Assembly: GCF_034808145.1 (NCBI RefSeq)
Contig: NZ_JAXHGM010000007.1
Location: 62,001 to 126,000, forward strand
Direction: 5' to 3'
DNA: 64,000 nt
From: Halorubellus sp034808145
GTDB taxonomy: Archaea > Halobacteriota > Halobacteria > Halobacteriales > Natrialbaceae
Below are positions 8,661 through 17,442 of this stretch, one piece after another. The position numbers and the translations under genes were made by a program. Below the pieces are notes generated by a model. It saw only the letters and a program-made list of their open reading frames with translations, did no database searches and was not told where the DNA came from. The first letter of the stretch is position 1, and the number at the start of each line of letters is the position of its first letter.

Positions 8661-8870
8661 CCCTCACTCACCACGTTCATAGTACGATACGTTCCAGAGG
8701 TGACCAACAAAACCGTTCCGGATGTGCGACAGTATCGCATCTCCCGCTGGTGCGTCTTTGCTTGGAATCCGGAGGGTCGTGCAGCGCCGAGCGGCAACCT
8801 GGAGACTTGAGTGGAACGTCTCGCGGTTTCCGCTACTGGCCGTACTCCAACCGAATCCCCGAAGCGGTGA

Positions 8871-8878
8871 ATTCAATA
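8871..8878 (+). promoter_or_regulatory. TATA-like element of the AglB-like gene
   Basis: ATTCAATA sits 24-31 bp before the ATG at 8902, correct for a leaderless archaeal promoter. It abuts the inverted repeat at 8878-8901. Confidence 0.5.
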
Positions 8879-8901
8879 CGCGAGTCCGATACGGACCGCG
8901 T
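8878..8901 (+). promoter_or_regulatory. Near-perfect inverted repeat before the AglB-like start codon
   Basis: Arms ACGCG-A-GTCCG and CGGACCGCGT flank an ATA loop. They pair over 10 bp with a single unpaired A in the left arm. The element lies between the TATA box and the ATG, exactly where archaeal repressors usually bind. An RNA hairpin would exist only if transcription started upstream. Function is inferred from position and symmetry. Confidence 0.45.
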
Positions 8902-11304
8902 ATGGTTTCCGCCCGAGAGGTTCGCGACCTACTCGACGACCGGCCGGACCTCGAATCCGCACTGGAGGCGGCACTCGCAGCGGAGCCGCCATGGACGTTC
9001 GACGACGTCGACGTGGACTCGGGCGTCTTCGGCGAACTCGTCAGCCGTGACGTTGTCGTCGAGGGCGACGCGGGGTATCGGCTCGCCGACCCCGAGGCCG
9101 TCCGACGGGCGCTCAACGACGACCTCGACGATGCCGCTGGTCGCGCGACCGGATTCGACCCAGAGATCCCGCGGTTCGACGTGGGTCGGCTGGAGCTTGC
9201 TGCCGTCGTCGGCGCGCTCGCACTCGTCCTCGTCCTTCGTCTCACTTCGGTCCCGCTCGTGTTCCAGGGTGACGCCGTGGTTCTCTCCTCGAACGACCCC
9301 TACTATTATCGGTACTGGCTCGAACAGCTCCTCTCGGACCCCGAAACGACGCTCTCGTCGCTACCGGGTACCGTCTCGAAGGGCGAGCCACTGATGCTCG
9401 CCGCGCTCTGGTTCGTAACCGTCGCGCTCGGTGGAACAGCGGTGACGGCGGGAACGGTCCTCGCGTGGTTTCCGGTCGTTTCAGCTGTTCTATCGGCCGC
9501 TCTCGTCTATGCGATCGCGGTAGTCGTAACCGACGACAGACGCATCGGAGTCGCTTCAGTCGTGATGCTCGCTGTGCTGCCGTCCCACGCCTTCCGCACA
9601 AGTGTCGGGTTCGCCGATCACCACGCCTTCGACTATCCCTGGCTCGCGCTGACTCTCCTTGGGACGGTGTTGATTGCCAATTGGGCGCGGTCAGAGGGAG
9701 CCACCGACGTTGGAGTCATCGGTGGTATCGCGTCTATCGGCGTCGGTGTCGCTGGCCAGACGCTCGCGTGGGAGGCCGGGCCACTGCTCATCGCCCCGCT
9801 CGGCGTGGCAATCGCAGCGATGAGCGTCACGGCCGTCAACCGGAACGAATCCGTCCTCACGTCCGTCGGCCCGATCGTCGCAGGTGTCGGCCTCGCAGCA
9901 GCACTCGCATGGTTCGGGCACTCGACGTACAGCTGGCACACGACGCTCGTCGCCAGCGCTCCACTCATGCTCACTCTCTCCGGTGGTGGCGTGCTGGTGG
10001 TGGGTGAACTCTGGTATCGGCTCGACCTCCCGACCGCTGGTCTCGTCGTCGTCGAACTGGTCGGCGTCGCTGCCGGCACGTTCGCGTTCCAATCGCTTCG
10101 CCCCGAGATGTGGTCTCGACTGACGTCGTCAGTGACGGAGCGCCTGCTCGCACGCCGGAATATCGCCGAAGTCCAGAGTCTCTTCAGCGACTCCGCCGGC
10201 TGGCTGCTCCTGTTCGGCTTCCTGCTCTTACTCGCGCTTCCCTACGTCGTGTGGGCGTCGTACCGGTTGCTGGACGACGATCGATGGACGCCCGTCGCCG
10301 TCTACGCGTGGTACCTCCTCGTACTCGCCGCGATTCAGGTTCGGTTCGCGGGTCAGCTCTCGCTTCTCGTCGCCGTGTTCGCCGGCTTCGGATTCATACA
10401 CCTGGCAGCGTGGATCGACGTCGCCCGCCCGCCCGCGCCACTCTCCGGCGGTGTCGTCCAAAGACTCACCGTCCCGGACAGGCGACAGGCGCTCACTCTC
10501 GTCGGGTTGTTCGTTCTCATCTCCGGACTCAGCATCGTCCAGGTCCCAGTGAAGACGAGTCAGACGACCGCCCCGAACCAGGGGTACGACGCCGCGGCGT
10601 GGGTTGCAGAATACAGCGACGCTCACGACATGCAGTATCCGGAGAATTACGTGTTCAGTCAGTGGGCCCACAACCGGATGTACAATTACTTCGTGAGTGG
10701 TGAATCGAGGTCGTATGGCTTCGCTCGAAGCAACTACGCCGACTTCGTCACGTCGACGAACGAGACGAAGTGGTACGAGCGGATTCAGGACCGCGTCGGA
10801 TTCATCGTGACGTCGACGGACGTCATTGCCAACGGCTCCACGCTCGGAACTCGACTGCATCGTCACAACGGTAGTCGGGCCGCGTCGACAGCCGGGCTCG
10901 CACACTATCGCCTGCTACACGCGGAGGACGGAGGAGCGTACAAGGTCTTCACGCTGGTCGAGGGTGCCGAGATACGTGGCGAGACAGAACCGAACTCGTC
11001 GGTGACGGTGCGGACGACAGTAACGCTCGAGTCGTACTCGTTCGAGTACGTTCGAGAGACGACTACGGACGCCAACGGGAGCTATTCGGTTCGAGTTCCG
11101 TACCCGGGGACGTATCGCGTGGCCGGAGAGTCGGTTCGCGTTCCCGAGGACGCTGTGCGGAACGGGACGCAAGTTCGACCGAACCACGAGAACGCGACCA
11201 CCACGACCCTCTCGGGAAACTCGTTCCAGAGCGACTGGGTGCCGAAATATTCTGATTCGCAGCGGCGAATCGGTGATTCTGTAATCAGATACTCGCGCGT
11301 ATAG
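8902..11304 (+). CDS. AglB/STT3-family oligosaccharyltransferase homologue with non-canonical motif
   Basis: 800 residues. The start is the ATG 24-31 bp after the TATA element; the 60 codons upstream in frame lack coding character. Residues 1-75 resemble a small winged-helix cytosolic domain. The multi-pass region has NDPYYYRYWLEQLL with Asp132 and VGFADHHAFDY with Asp239-His-His, both metal/substrate motifs of STT3 proteins. The soluble C-terminal domain ends with the usual AglB beta-rich tail (AYKVFTLVEGAEIRGE). However, where AglB has WWDYG this protein has FSQWAHNRMYNYFVSG around Trp588. Either a divergent oligosaccharyltransferase or a related GT-C enzyme is possible. Codon use is less G/C-rich than its neighbours. 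Confidence 0.82.
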   Translation: MVSAREVRDLLDDRPDLESALEAALAAEPPWTFDDVDVDSGVFGELVSRDVVVEGDAGYRLADPEAVRRALNDDLDDAAGRATGFDPEIPRFDVGRLELAAVVGALALVLVLRLTSVPLVFQGDAVVLSSNDPYYYRYWLEQLLSDPETTLSSLPGTVSKGEPLMLAALWFVTVALGGTAVTAGTVLAWFPVVSAVLSAALVYAIAVVVTDDRRIGVASVVMLAVLPSHAFRTSVGFADHHAFDYPWLALTLLGTVLIANWARSEGATDVGVIGGIASIGVGVAGQTLAWEAGPLLIAPLGVAIAAMSVTAVNRNESVLTSVGPIVAGVGLAAALAWFGHSTYSWHTTLVASAPLMLTLSGGGVLVVGELWYRLDLPTAGLVVVELVGVAAGTFAFQSLRPEMWSRLTSSVTERLLARRNIAEVQSLFSDSAGWLLLFGFLLLLALPYVVWASYRLLDDDRWTPVAVYAWYLLVLAAIQVRFAGQLSLLVAVFAGFGFIHLAAWIDVARPPAPLSGGVVQRLTVPDRRQALTLVGLFVLISGLSIVQVPVKTSQTTAPNQGYDAAAWVAEYSDAHDMQYPENYVFSQWAHNRMYNYFVSGESRSYGFARSNYADFVTSTNETKWYERIQDRVGFIVTSTDVIANGSTLGTRLHRHNGSRAASTAGLAHYRLLHAEDGGAYKVFTLVEGAEIRGETEPNSSVTVRTTVTLESYSFEYVRETTTDANGSYSVRVPYPGTYRVAGESVRVPEDAVRNGTQVRPNHENATTTTLSGNSFQSDWVPKYSDSQRRIGDSVIRYSRV

Positions 11305-11376
11305 CAGACGCTCCCGGACGGTATGTGGGATTGTTTGAAGAACTAACCGTGACAGTTCGCGGAGGCGCTGTGTCTC

Positions 11377-11586
11377 TTACTCGAGGTAGCCGAGGTCCTG
11401 GAGTTGTTCGGCGATTTCTTCGAATTCGGATTCGGTGAGGCCGTCGGATTGTTCGTGTTGGATGACGATGCTGCGGAGGAGGAAGCGGACGAGGTCGCTG
11501 GTGCTGGAGAAGCTGGTTCCTTCGATGGTGGTCTCGACGCGGTCGGCGAGGTCTTTGGGGATTGAGACGGTGGTGTAGTCGGTCAT
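11377..11586 (-). CDS. Ribbon-helix-helix (CopG/MetJ-type) DNA-binding protein
   Basis: 69 residues. TDYTTVSIPKDLADRVETTI is the beta-strand and first helix of an RHH fold, and STSDLVRFLLRSIVIQHE is the second helix. An acidic tail follows (ESEFEEIAEQLQDLGYLE). Such proteins dimerise and insert the two-stranded ribbon into the DNA major groove. It lies between the AglB-like gene and aglJ, so regulation of this glycosylation region or of its own divergent promoter is possible but unproven. It has no toxin partner next to it, which argues against an antitoxin. Confidence 0.85.
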   Translation of the reverse strand: MTDYTTVSIPKDLADRVETTIEGTSFSSTSDLVRFLLRSIVIQHEQSDGLTESEFEEIAEQLQDLGYLE

Positions 11587-11687
11587 GGTGGTGGTGTGGG
11601 GGTGGAGGGTGAAGGGGTTTGCGTCCGACGGTGGTGGATGGGGTGGGTTCGGACAGTTTCTTCTGGGTTCGGTGGGTAGGGTGGTGT

Positions 11688-12014
11688 ATGGGGATGCGGC
11701 CGCCTGCTGACGACGGTGACGAGGAGCCGGCGACCGTGGCGTTCGGTATCGCTGCGGTCGACGATCGGTTGGAGTCGTTCGACGTGTCGTATCCGGCGTC
11801 GAAGCGCGAGCTCCGGGAGTCGGTTGGGCACGTCGAGGTACCGTACGATACGCGCGGGCATTCGGTGCGGTTGGGTGAGGTGCTCGCGGAGGTGGAGCGC
11901 GAGCGGTTCGGGGACGAGCAGGAGTTGTTGAACGCGCTGCATCCGGTGTTCGAGCGGCGGCGACAGCAGGGGGCGTCGGTGTTGGAGCGCGTGCGGCGCG
12001 TGCTCCCGTTCTGA
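11688..12014 (+). CDS. DUF5789-like small haloarchaeal protein
   Basis: 108 residues from ATG 11688; ATG 11694 is equally possible and the longer frame to 11619 adds a non-coding-looking leader. The core reads DRLESFDVSYPASKRELRES, a short YPA-K-EL motif found in DUF2795/DUF5789-like proteins that form small helical folds. It then has RFGDEQELLNALHPVFERRR. There is no membrane segment, cysteine or catalytic motif. It is divergent from the RHH regulator. Function is unknown. Confidence 0.75.
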   Translation: MGMRPPADDGDEEPATVAFGIAAVDDRLESFDVSYPASKRELRESVGHVEVPYDTRGHSVRLGEVLAEVERERFGDEQELLNALHPVFERRRQQGASVLERVRRVLPF

Positions 12015-12058
12015 GGTGGTCGACCTCCGTGGGGCGGGGGCGTCTGGTTTCGCGAGTG

Positions 12059-13183
12059 CTAGTTGTCGAGCGCGTTGGCGGTCGTATTCGCGTCGTGGTC
12101 GTCGATTGACGCGTCGTCGGTCGCGGCGGTCCCGTCGTCGGTTCCGGTCGGCGCGTCGTCGCCGTCGCTCGTGGTGTCGGCGCGTGTGCGTTCGGCGTGG
12201 TCGTCGAACGTCGTCTGGACGGGCGTGGTTGCGTCGTCGTCGCTCGTCCCGATCTCTTCGCGTGCGATGCGTTCGAGGCGGTGGCGTTGTTCCTCGTGGA
12301 GGGAGACGAGGAGGTCGGCGAGGACGCCGAAGATGAGGAACTGGGCGCCGAGGATGAAGACGAAGCCGCCGGCGGGTGCGAGGACCTCGTGTGGCGTCTT
12401 GTTGACGAACCAGTCGTAGAGGACGAAGACGCCGATCGTGGTGCCGGCGAGCGTGAGGACGCCGCCGATGCTCCCGAAGTAGAAGAGGGGGTTGTGGGTC
12501 TTCGCGCGGAGGTAGAGCGTGAGGAGGATGCCGCCGCCGTCGCGGAACGGCCGGAGGTTCGATTCGCTCGCGTCGGGCCGCGAGACGTACGTGATGTCGA
12601 CGACGTGGATGCGGTGGCCGTTCCGCCGGGCTTCGACGGCCATCTCGGTCTCGATGCCGAACCCGTCGGCGCTGAGGTTCATCTCGAAGAACGAGTCGCG
12701 AGTGAACGCGCGGTACCCCGAGAGGATGTCGCAGAGGTGCTGGCCGTGGATGGCGCCGAAGCCGCGGTTGATCATGGCGTTCCCGAACTGGTTGAGCCGC
12801 GGCATCGCGTCGCGTTCCATGTTCGCGAACCGGTCGCCGACGACGTGCTCGGCGCGGCCTTCGAGGACGGGTTCGACCATCCGGTGGGCGTCCTCGGGGA
12901 GGTACGTGCCGTCGCCGTCGAGCATGAGGACGACGGGTTTGTTCGTGTACGCGACGCCTTCGCGGACGGCCTGGCCTTTCCCGGAGCCACGGCCGCCTTC
13001 GGATTGCGTGATGACGGTGGCGCCGGCGTCGCTGGCGAGTTCTCGCGTGTCGTCCGTGGAGTGGCCGTCGACGACGAGGACGTCGTCGAACCCCTCGCTT
13101 TGCATGCCAGTGACGACCTCGTCGATGGTCTCGGCTTCGTTGTAGGTCGGCACCAGCACGCAGACGTCGTCGTACTCGCCCAT
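12059..13183 (-). CDS. aglJ: Dolichol-phosphate glycosyltransferase AglJ (family 2)
   Basis: 374 residues from MGEYDDVCVLVPTYNEAETI; the preceding in-frame codons lack coding character. In Haloferax, AglJ charges dolichol phosphate with the first sugar of the N-linked glycan. Visible motifs: PTYNEAETID, VVDGHSTDDTRE, GSGKGQAVREG, MLDGDGTYLPEDA (DGD metal site), VGDRFANME, NQFGNAMINRGFGAIHG, DILSGYRAFTRDSF and ETEMAVEARR. Two transmembrane segments (about 240-265 and 280-305) anchor it, followed by an acidic Thr/Asp-rich tail of about 60 residues. A TATA-like GGTTTTTG lies about 28 bp upstream. The nucleotide-sugar genes at 1-6551 would provide its donor. Confidence 0.87.
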   Translation of the reverse strand: MGEYDDVCVLVPTYNEAETIDEVVTGMQSEGFDDVLVVDGHSTDDTRELASDAGATVITQSEGGRGSGKGQAVREGVAYTNKPVVLMLDGDGTYLPEDAHRMVEPVLEGRAEHVVGDRFANMERDAMPRLNQFGNAMINRGFGAIHGQHLCDILSGYRAFTRDSFFEMNLSADGFGIETEMAVEARRNGHRIHVVDITYVSRPDASESNLRPFRDGGGILLTLYLRAKTHNPLFYFGSIGGVLTLAGTTIGVFVLYDWFVNKTPHEVLAPAGGFVFILGAQFLIFGVLADLLVSLHEEQRHRLERIAREEIGTSDDDATTPVQTTFDDHAERTRADTTSDGDDAPTGTDDGTAATDDASIDDHDANTTANALDN

Positions 13184-13313
13184 TCTCTCTCGGGGATGCT
13201 CGCCACAGCGGCAAAAACCCTCGCGTTCCCTCGCTGGTCGATGGGTGGCTGGCCGACGGGTCCGCGGCTGGGATGCCGTCATCGTTTTGGCTTCCGGCGG
13301 GGAACGCGGGGGT

Positions 13314-14468
13314 ATGAACTGGTTGGTCGTGGTCGCCGCGGTGGCGGTCGCGGTGACGTTCGCGCCGTATCTCGCGTTCGGTGTCCTCTACGCGCTCAAG
13401 CGGCCGTCGGGGTCGCCGGCGGCGAAGGAGCCGTCTGAACCGGCGGTGAGTATCGTGCTGCCGACGTACAACGAGTCCGGGATCGTCGAGCAGAAACTGG
13501 AGGACGTCCTGGCGCTCGAGTACCCGATGGAGAAGGTCGAGCTCGTGGTGGTGGATTCGTCGGACGACGAGACCCGCGACATCGTCCGCGGGTTCTTCGC
13601 GGACCGCGAGCACCCCGAACTGAACCTCATCGAGGAGGACGGGCGTCGCGGGCTCGCACCGGCGTTGAACGACGCGTACGCGGCCGCGGAGCACGAGATG
13701 GTGGTGAAGACCGACTGTGATTCGCTCCTGCCGGAGGACGTGCTCCGGGAGGCGGCGGCGAACCTCGCCGACCCCGAGGTCGCAGCTGTGACGGGCACGA
13801 ACGTCGAGGTCCTTGGTGGGAGCGACGTCGAGTCCGGGTATCGGGGCGTGCAGAGCCACATCCAGACGCTGGAGAGCCACCTGGATTCGACGTTCATCTT
13901 CCACGGGCCGTTCTCGGCGTTCGAGAACGACGCCATCACGCCGATCGACCCGAACTCGCTCGCGGACGACACCGAGCTCGCGCTGCGCATCCGCCGGCAG
14001 GGCGACGACCATCGGGTGGTGTTCGACCCGGCGGTCCAGTACAAGGAGGCGAGTCACTCGGCGTTCCGGAAGCGCCGCACGCAGAAGGACCGCCGCGGGA
14101 TGGGTCTCATCCGCTTGCTCGCGCAGCATCGCGACGCCCTCGGCGGGTACGGGAGCTACGGCCGGGTGGTGCTGCCGTTCAACTGGTGGTTCATGGTGGT
14201 GTCGCCGTGGCTCGTCATGCTCGACGTCGTCCTCGTCGCGGCGGCGGCCGCGGTCGCCGTCCAGCCGCTCGCGGGCGTCGGCGTTCTCGCCGCGCTCGGT
14301 GCGTTCGTCGCCCTCGGCTCCCGGGAGCTCCTCGGGCCGCTCGCGCCGCTGTACTCGCTGTTCGACACGCAGGTGTCGCTGTTCCGCGCGAGCATCGAAC
14401 TCCTCCGCGGGAAGGGCGACGGGACGTGGGAGGTCGACGAGGAGCTCCGCGAAGCGTTCGACAACTAG
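13314..14468 (+). CDS. Membrane-associated family 2 glycosyltransferase
   Basis: 384 residues from ATG 13314, with a TATA-like TCGTTTTGG about 28 bp upstream. One N-terminal transmembrane segment (1-22) precedes the GT-A domain. It contains PTYNESGIVEQKLEDVLALE, VVVDSSDDETRD, GLAPALNDAYAAAE, VKTDCDSLLPEDV (metal-binding DxD), TGTNVEVLGG, DDTELALRIRRQG and a Q-x-x-R-R-W-like KRRTQKDRRGMG. Three hydrophobic segments follow before a charged tail. The layout resembles processive polysaccharide synthases and lipid-linked oligosaccharide transferases. It is divergent from aglJ. Acceptor and sugar are unknown. Confidence 0.85.
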   Translation: MNWLVVVAAVAVAVTFAPYLAFGVLYALKRPSGSPAAKEPSEPAVSIVLPTYNESGIVEQKLEDVLALEYPMEKVELVVVDSSDDETRDIVRGFFADREHPELNLIEEDGRRGLAPALNDAYAAAEHEMVVKTDCDSLLPEDVLREAAANLADPEVAAVTGTNVEVLGGSDVESGYRGVQSHIQTLESHLDSTFIFHGPFSAFENDAITPIDPNSLADDTELALRIRRQGDDHRVVFDPAVQYKEASHSAFRKRRTQKDRRGMGLIRLLAQHRDALGGYGSYGRVVLPFNWWFMVVSPWLVMLDVVLVAAAAAVAVQPLAGVGVLAALGAFVALGSRELLGPLAPLYSLFDTQVSLFRASIELLRGKGDGTWEVDEELREAFDN

Positions 14469-14584
14469 GCCCGCGAGGCGTTCGCCGACTCCCCCCGGCG
14501 AGACGTTCGCCGACCTTGCCCTGCGACGCGTGCGACGACTGGCCGCGGCGAACCTTCTTGATGGTGTCGGGCGAATCCGACGGT

Positions 14585-15322
14585 ATGCTCTCGGGGCTCT
14601 CCTGGTTGGCGCTCGAAGTGAAGGACCTGGCTGCGGCGAGCGAGTTCTGCGGCGACGTCCTCGGGATGGACGCCGTCGCGGACGCGGACCTGTCGTCGTC
14701 GCTCGCGCGGTCGGGCGAGCAGGTGGCGTTCGCGGCGGGCGACACCGCGCTCGTCTGTCGCCGCCCGGACGCGGTCCCGCGTGGCGGGCTCCACACGCAC
14801 TACGCGATGAGTATCCCGGCGAGCGAGTACGACGACTGGTGGGCGCGCCTGGAGGCGGCGGGCTTCGACCTGGACGAGCACGTGTTCGGGGACGCGCGCT
14901 CGCTCTACCTGTACGACCCCGACGGGAACTGCGTGGAGCTCGGCCAGCAGTCCGTCGACGGGCCCGGTATCGACGGCGTGTTCGAGGTCGTCCTCGAGGT
15001 CACGGACCTGGCGGCCGCGGAGTCGTTCTACGCCGACCTCGGGTTCGAGACGGTCGACCGCGGCGCCGACCGCACCAGGGTCCGCATGCACGGGCCGATG
15101 GCGCTGGAACTCTGGGAGCCGCATCTCGGGCTCGCTGACGCCCGCGGCGGCGTCCACGTCGACCTCGGGTTCGCGACCGACGACCCGGAGCGAACCGTCG
15201 ACGCCGTCGCGGCTCGCGTCACCGACCGGGAGCGACTCGACGACGACGGTGCCGGCGGAGACGGCGTCGCGGTCCGCGTCCGCGACCCCGACGGGCACGT
15301 CCTGACGTTCCACGAACCGTGA
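14585..15322 (+). CDS. VOC-family (glyoxalase/dioxygenase-like) protein with two modules
   Basis: 245 residues from ATG 14585, with a TATA-like AACCTTCTTG about 30 bp before it; ATG 14561 is an in-frame alternative. Two vicinal-oxygen-chelate modules are present: residues 1-115 (WLALEVKDLAAASEFCGDVL ... HYAMSIP ... LYDPDGNCVELGQ) and residues 125-245 (EVVLEVTDLAAAESFYADLG ... VHVDLGF ... VRVRDPDGHVLTF). The first has Glu and His at likely metal positions. Substrate cannot be assigned. Glyoxalase, extradiol dioxygenase and binding-protein roles are all known in the family. Confidence 0.85.
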   Translation: MLSGLSWLALEVKDLAAASEFCGDVLGMDAVADADLSSSLARSGEQVAFAAGDTALVCRRPDAVPRGGLHTHYAMSIPASEYDDWWARLEAAGFDLDEHVFGDARSLYLYDPDGNCVELGQQSVDGPGIDGVFEVVLEVTDLAAAESFYADLGFETVDRGADRTRVRMHGPMALELWEPHLGLADARGGVHVDLGFATDDPERTVDAVAARVTDRERLDDDGAGGDGVAVRVRDPDGHVLTFHEP

Positions 15323-15376
15323 CCTCGCCGCACCGCCCAGCCCCGCACTCCGGGACCGACGGCTCCACGCCGACCG

Positions 15377-16096
15377 TCACTTCTCGTCGTCCCCGTCCTC
15401 GTGGTCGCTGCTATGTTCTTCGTTCCTGCCGGTCTCGCGTTCGGGGCCTTCCGCGTCGGTTTCGGCGAACTCGACGTCGCCGTCGGTCGCCTGCTTCGCG
15501 TCTTTGGCGGCTTCCTTCGCCGCGTTCGTCTTGTCCTTGATCTCCTTCGACCGTTCCTTGACCTCGCTGGATTGCTCGCGGACGCGGTCGGTCGTCTCGT
15601 CGACCTCGTCGGCGACGGTCTTGACCTCGTCCGGGTCGACCGGCGGGTCGACGTCGGTCTCCGAAGCCGCTTCGTCGATGCTCTCCGCGGCGGTCTCGAC
15701 CTTCGACCCGACGGCCTCGACCTCGTCGGCCGCCGATTCGACGGTCTCGGCGGTCTCCTCGAGCTCCTCGGCGGTCTGCTCGACGTCCGCGGCCGTGGTC
15801 TCGAGCTCGTCGGCGGCCTGCTGGACCTGTGCGCGGCCGCGGTCGAAGCTCCGGCCGAGCGCGATCACCTGCAGGAGGCCCGTGACGAGGAACAGCGCCA
15901 CGGCGAGCATGCCGGCGTCCCAGAGGCGGTCATCGAGGGCCGCGTCGAGCGCAACGATCTCGACCCGGACGAGTGCGTTCGCGGCGAGAAGGACGACCGT
16001 CGCCACCAGGACCAACCGCTGGAACCGGAGGTAGTTCCGGTCGGCGGTCAGTCTCTCGACCGCGTTGCCGAACCTCCGAAGGATGTCTTCGCTCAT
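15377..16096 (-). CDS. Membrane protein with long alanine/glutamate coiled coil
   Basis: 239 residues. Residues 1-30 are basic and cytosolic, and two transmembrane helices follow (about 28-50 and 65-85, LWDAGMLAVALFLVTGLLQV). About 120 residues of heptad-rich coiled coil come next, with repeating ADEVE/TAAE units (LETTAADVEQTAEELEETAE and so on). The C-terminus is acidic. The arrangement resembles receptor-like or scaffold proteins, but no methyl-accepting signature is seen. A TATA-like CTATTTACG lies 27 bp upstream of the ATG, giving a leaderless transcript. No function assigned. Confidence 0.75.
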   Translation of the reverse strand: MSEDILRRFGNAVERLTADRNYLRFQRLVLVATVVLLAANALVRVEIVALDAALDDRLWDAGMLAVALFLVTGLLQVIALGRSFDRGRAQVQQAADELETTAADVEQTAEELEETAETVESAADEVEAVGSKVETAAESIDEAASETDVDPPVDPDEVKTVADEVDETTDRVREQSSEVKERSKEIKDKTNAAKEAAKDAKQATDGDVEFAETDAEGPERETGRNEEHSSDHEDGDDEK

Positions 16097-16224
16097 ACGG
16101 ACGCGACGCACGGCCGACGTAAATAGCCGGGCGTGGTGGCCGTTCGACCGGTGGGTCGCGACCGTCTCGCCGTGGTTCGTCGTGCCCGACACCGACGGGC
16201 CGTGAGGAGCCGGACAGGGCCCCG

Positions 16225-17442
16225 TCAGTCGGCTGATTCGGGTGCGTACCACGCGAGGGCGATGCCGGCGAGGGCGACGACGAGGGCGGCGAGGAACGCG
16301 GTCTGGTACCCCGAGCGGGCGATTATCTCCCCGGCGGCGATGGGTGCGAGGAACGCGCCGAAGAGGCCGACGCTCGTCATGACGGAGATGGCGGTCGTCG
16401 TCACCTCGTCGGGGACGAGTTCGGTGACGTACGTGTACAGCAGGCCGAGCGCGAGCTGGATGGCGAACCCGGAGACGACGGTGAGTGCGACGACCGCTTC
16501 GACCGCGGTGAACGCGACGAACCCGCCGATCGCGGGAGCGGTGAGGAGGAACGAGAGCACGACGACGGGCCGTCGGCTGCCGTCGAAGACGCGGTCGGAG
16601 AGGACGCCGCCCGAGGTCCGGGAGACGACGCCCATCGCCGGGAACAGTGCGGTCAGGGCGCCGGCGAGCGCGAGCGAGACGCCGTCGAGTTCGCTCGTGA
16701 GGTAGCTCGGCAGCCAGGAGTTCACGAACAGGTACAGGGAGAACCCGAGGAAGGAGAGCGTCGACAGCGTCCACACGGCGCGGTTCGCGAACACGCTCCG
16801 GAACTGCGCTCGACTCGGCGCGGGCGCTTCGGTGGCGCCGCGGAACGACTCGCCGGCGGTCGCGGCGAGGAACGCGGCGACGCCGAGGACGGCGACGGTC
16901 GCGAAGAACGGGAAGATGGCGGGCCAGCCGAACGCGTCGGCGACGAGCGGACTCCCGAACTGGCCGAGCGCGAACCCGACGGGCGCGCTCGCGGTGAACG
17001 CGCTCACGGCGGTCGCGCGAACGTCCGCGTCGACCGCTTCGCCGACGAGGCTCGCGCCCGCGTTCCAGAACACGACGTACGCGAGCCCGCCGAGGACGCG
17101 GGACGCGATCAGCCACCAGTACGCGCCCGCGGCGGCCGCACTCCACCCCCAGACGCCGGCGGCGAGGAGCGCGACGGCGGCCGCCGTGACGGCGTTCCGG
17201 ACGTCGACGCGGTCGAGCGCGACCCCGACCGGGATGCTCAGGACGACCGCGGTCAGGTACATGACGCTGACGAGCCACCCGACTGCGGTCGGCCCGATAC
17301 CGAGGCCGTCGCGGACGAGCGGGACGACGCTCGCCGGCGCTATCTCGTACGCGCCGGCGGCCGCGGATAGGACGAACATCCCACCGACGAGCGTGATCGT
17401 TCGCACGTCCACCCCGGTGCGGGTTCGATAGCCGTCGCTCAC
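16225..17442 (-). CDS. MFS transporter
   Basis: 405 residues with about 12 hydrophobic segments. It has a GTG start with ACTATATCG 27 bp upstream, confirming a leaderless start. The loop between segments 2 and 3 carries SIPVGVALDRVDVRNAV, a G-x-x-x-D-R/K-type MFS motif A. A second copy, GGVLSDRVFDGSRRPVVV, sits in the equivalent loop of the C-terminal half. Pore segments contain no obvious charged pair that would reveal the substrate. Drug, sugar-acid or nitrate transport are all possible. It runs in the same direction as the coiled-coil gene, 128 bp upstream of it. Confidence 0.88.
   Translation of the reverse strand: MSDGYRTRTGVDVRTITLVGGMFVLSAAAGAYEIAPASVVPLVRDGLGIGPTAVGWLVSVMYLTAVVLSIPVGVALDRVDVRNAVTAAAVALLAAGVWGWSAAAAGAYWWLIASRVLGGLAYVVFWNAGASLVGEAVDADVRATAVSAFTASAPVGFALGQFGSPLVADAFGWPAIFPFFATVAVLGVAAFLAATAGESFRGATEAPAPSRAQFRSVFANRAVWTLSTLSFLGFSLYLFVNSWLPSYLTSELDGVSLALAGALTALFPAMGVVSRTSGGVLSDRVFDGSRRPVVVLSFLLTAPAIGGFVAFTAVEAVVALTVVSGFAIQLALGLLYTYVTELVPDEVTTTAISVMTSVGLFGAFLAPIAAGEIIARSGYQTAFLAALVVALAGIALAWYAPESAD

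Noticed and set aside
11377..11586. RHH protein as antitoxin of a toxin-antitoxin pair
   Set aside because: No adjacent small toxin gene; the divergent neighbour is a DUF5789-like protein.
11583..14129. 848-codon minus-strand frame
   Set aside because: Runs through aglJ in another frame and antisense to the second glycosyltransferase; low-complexity Arg/Pro product.
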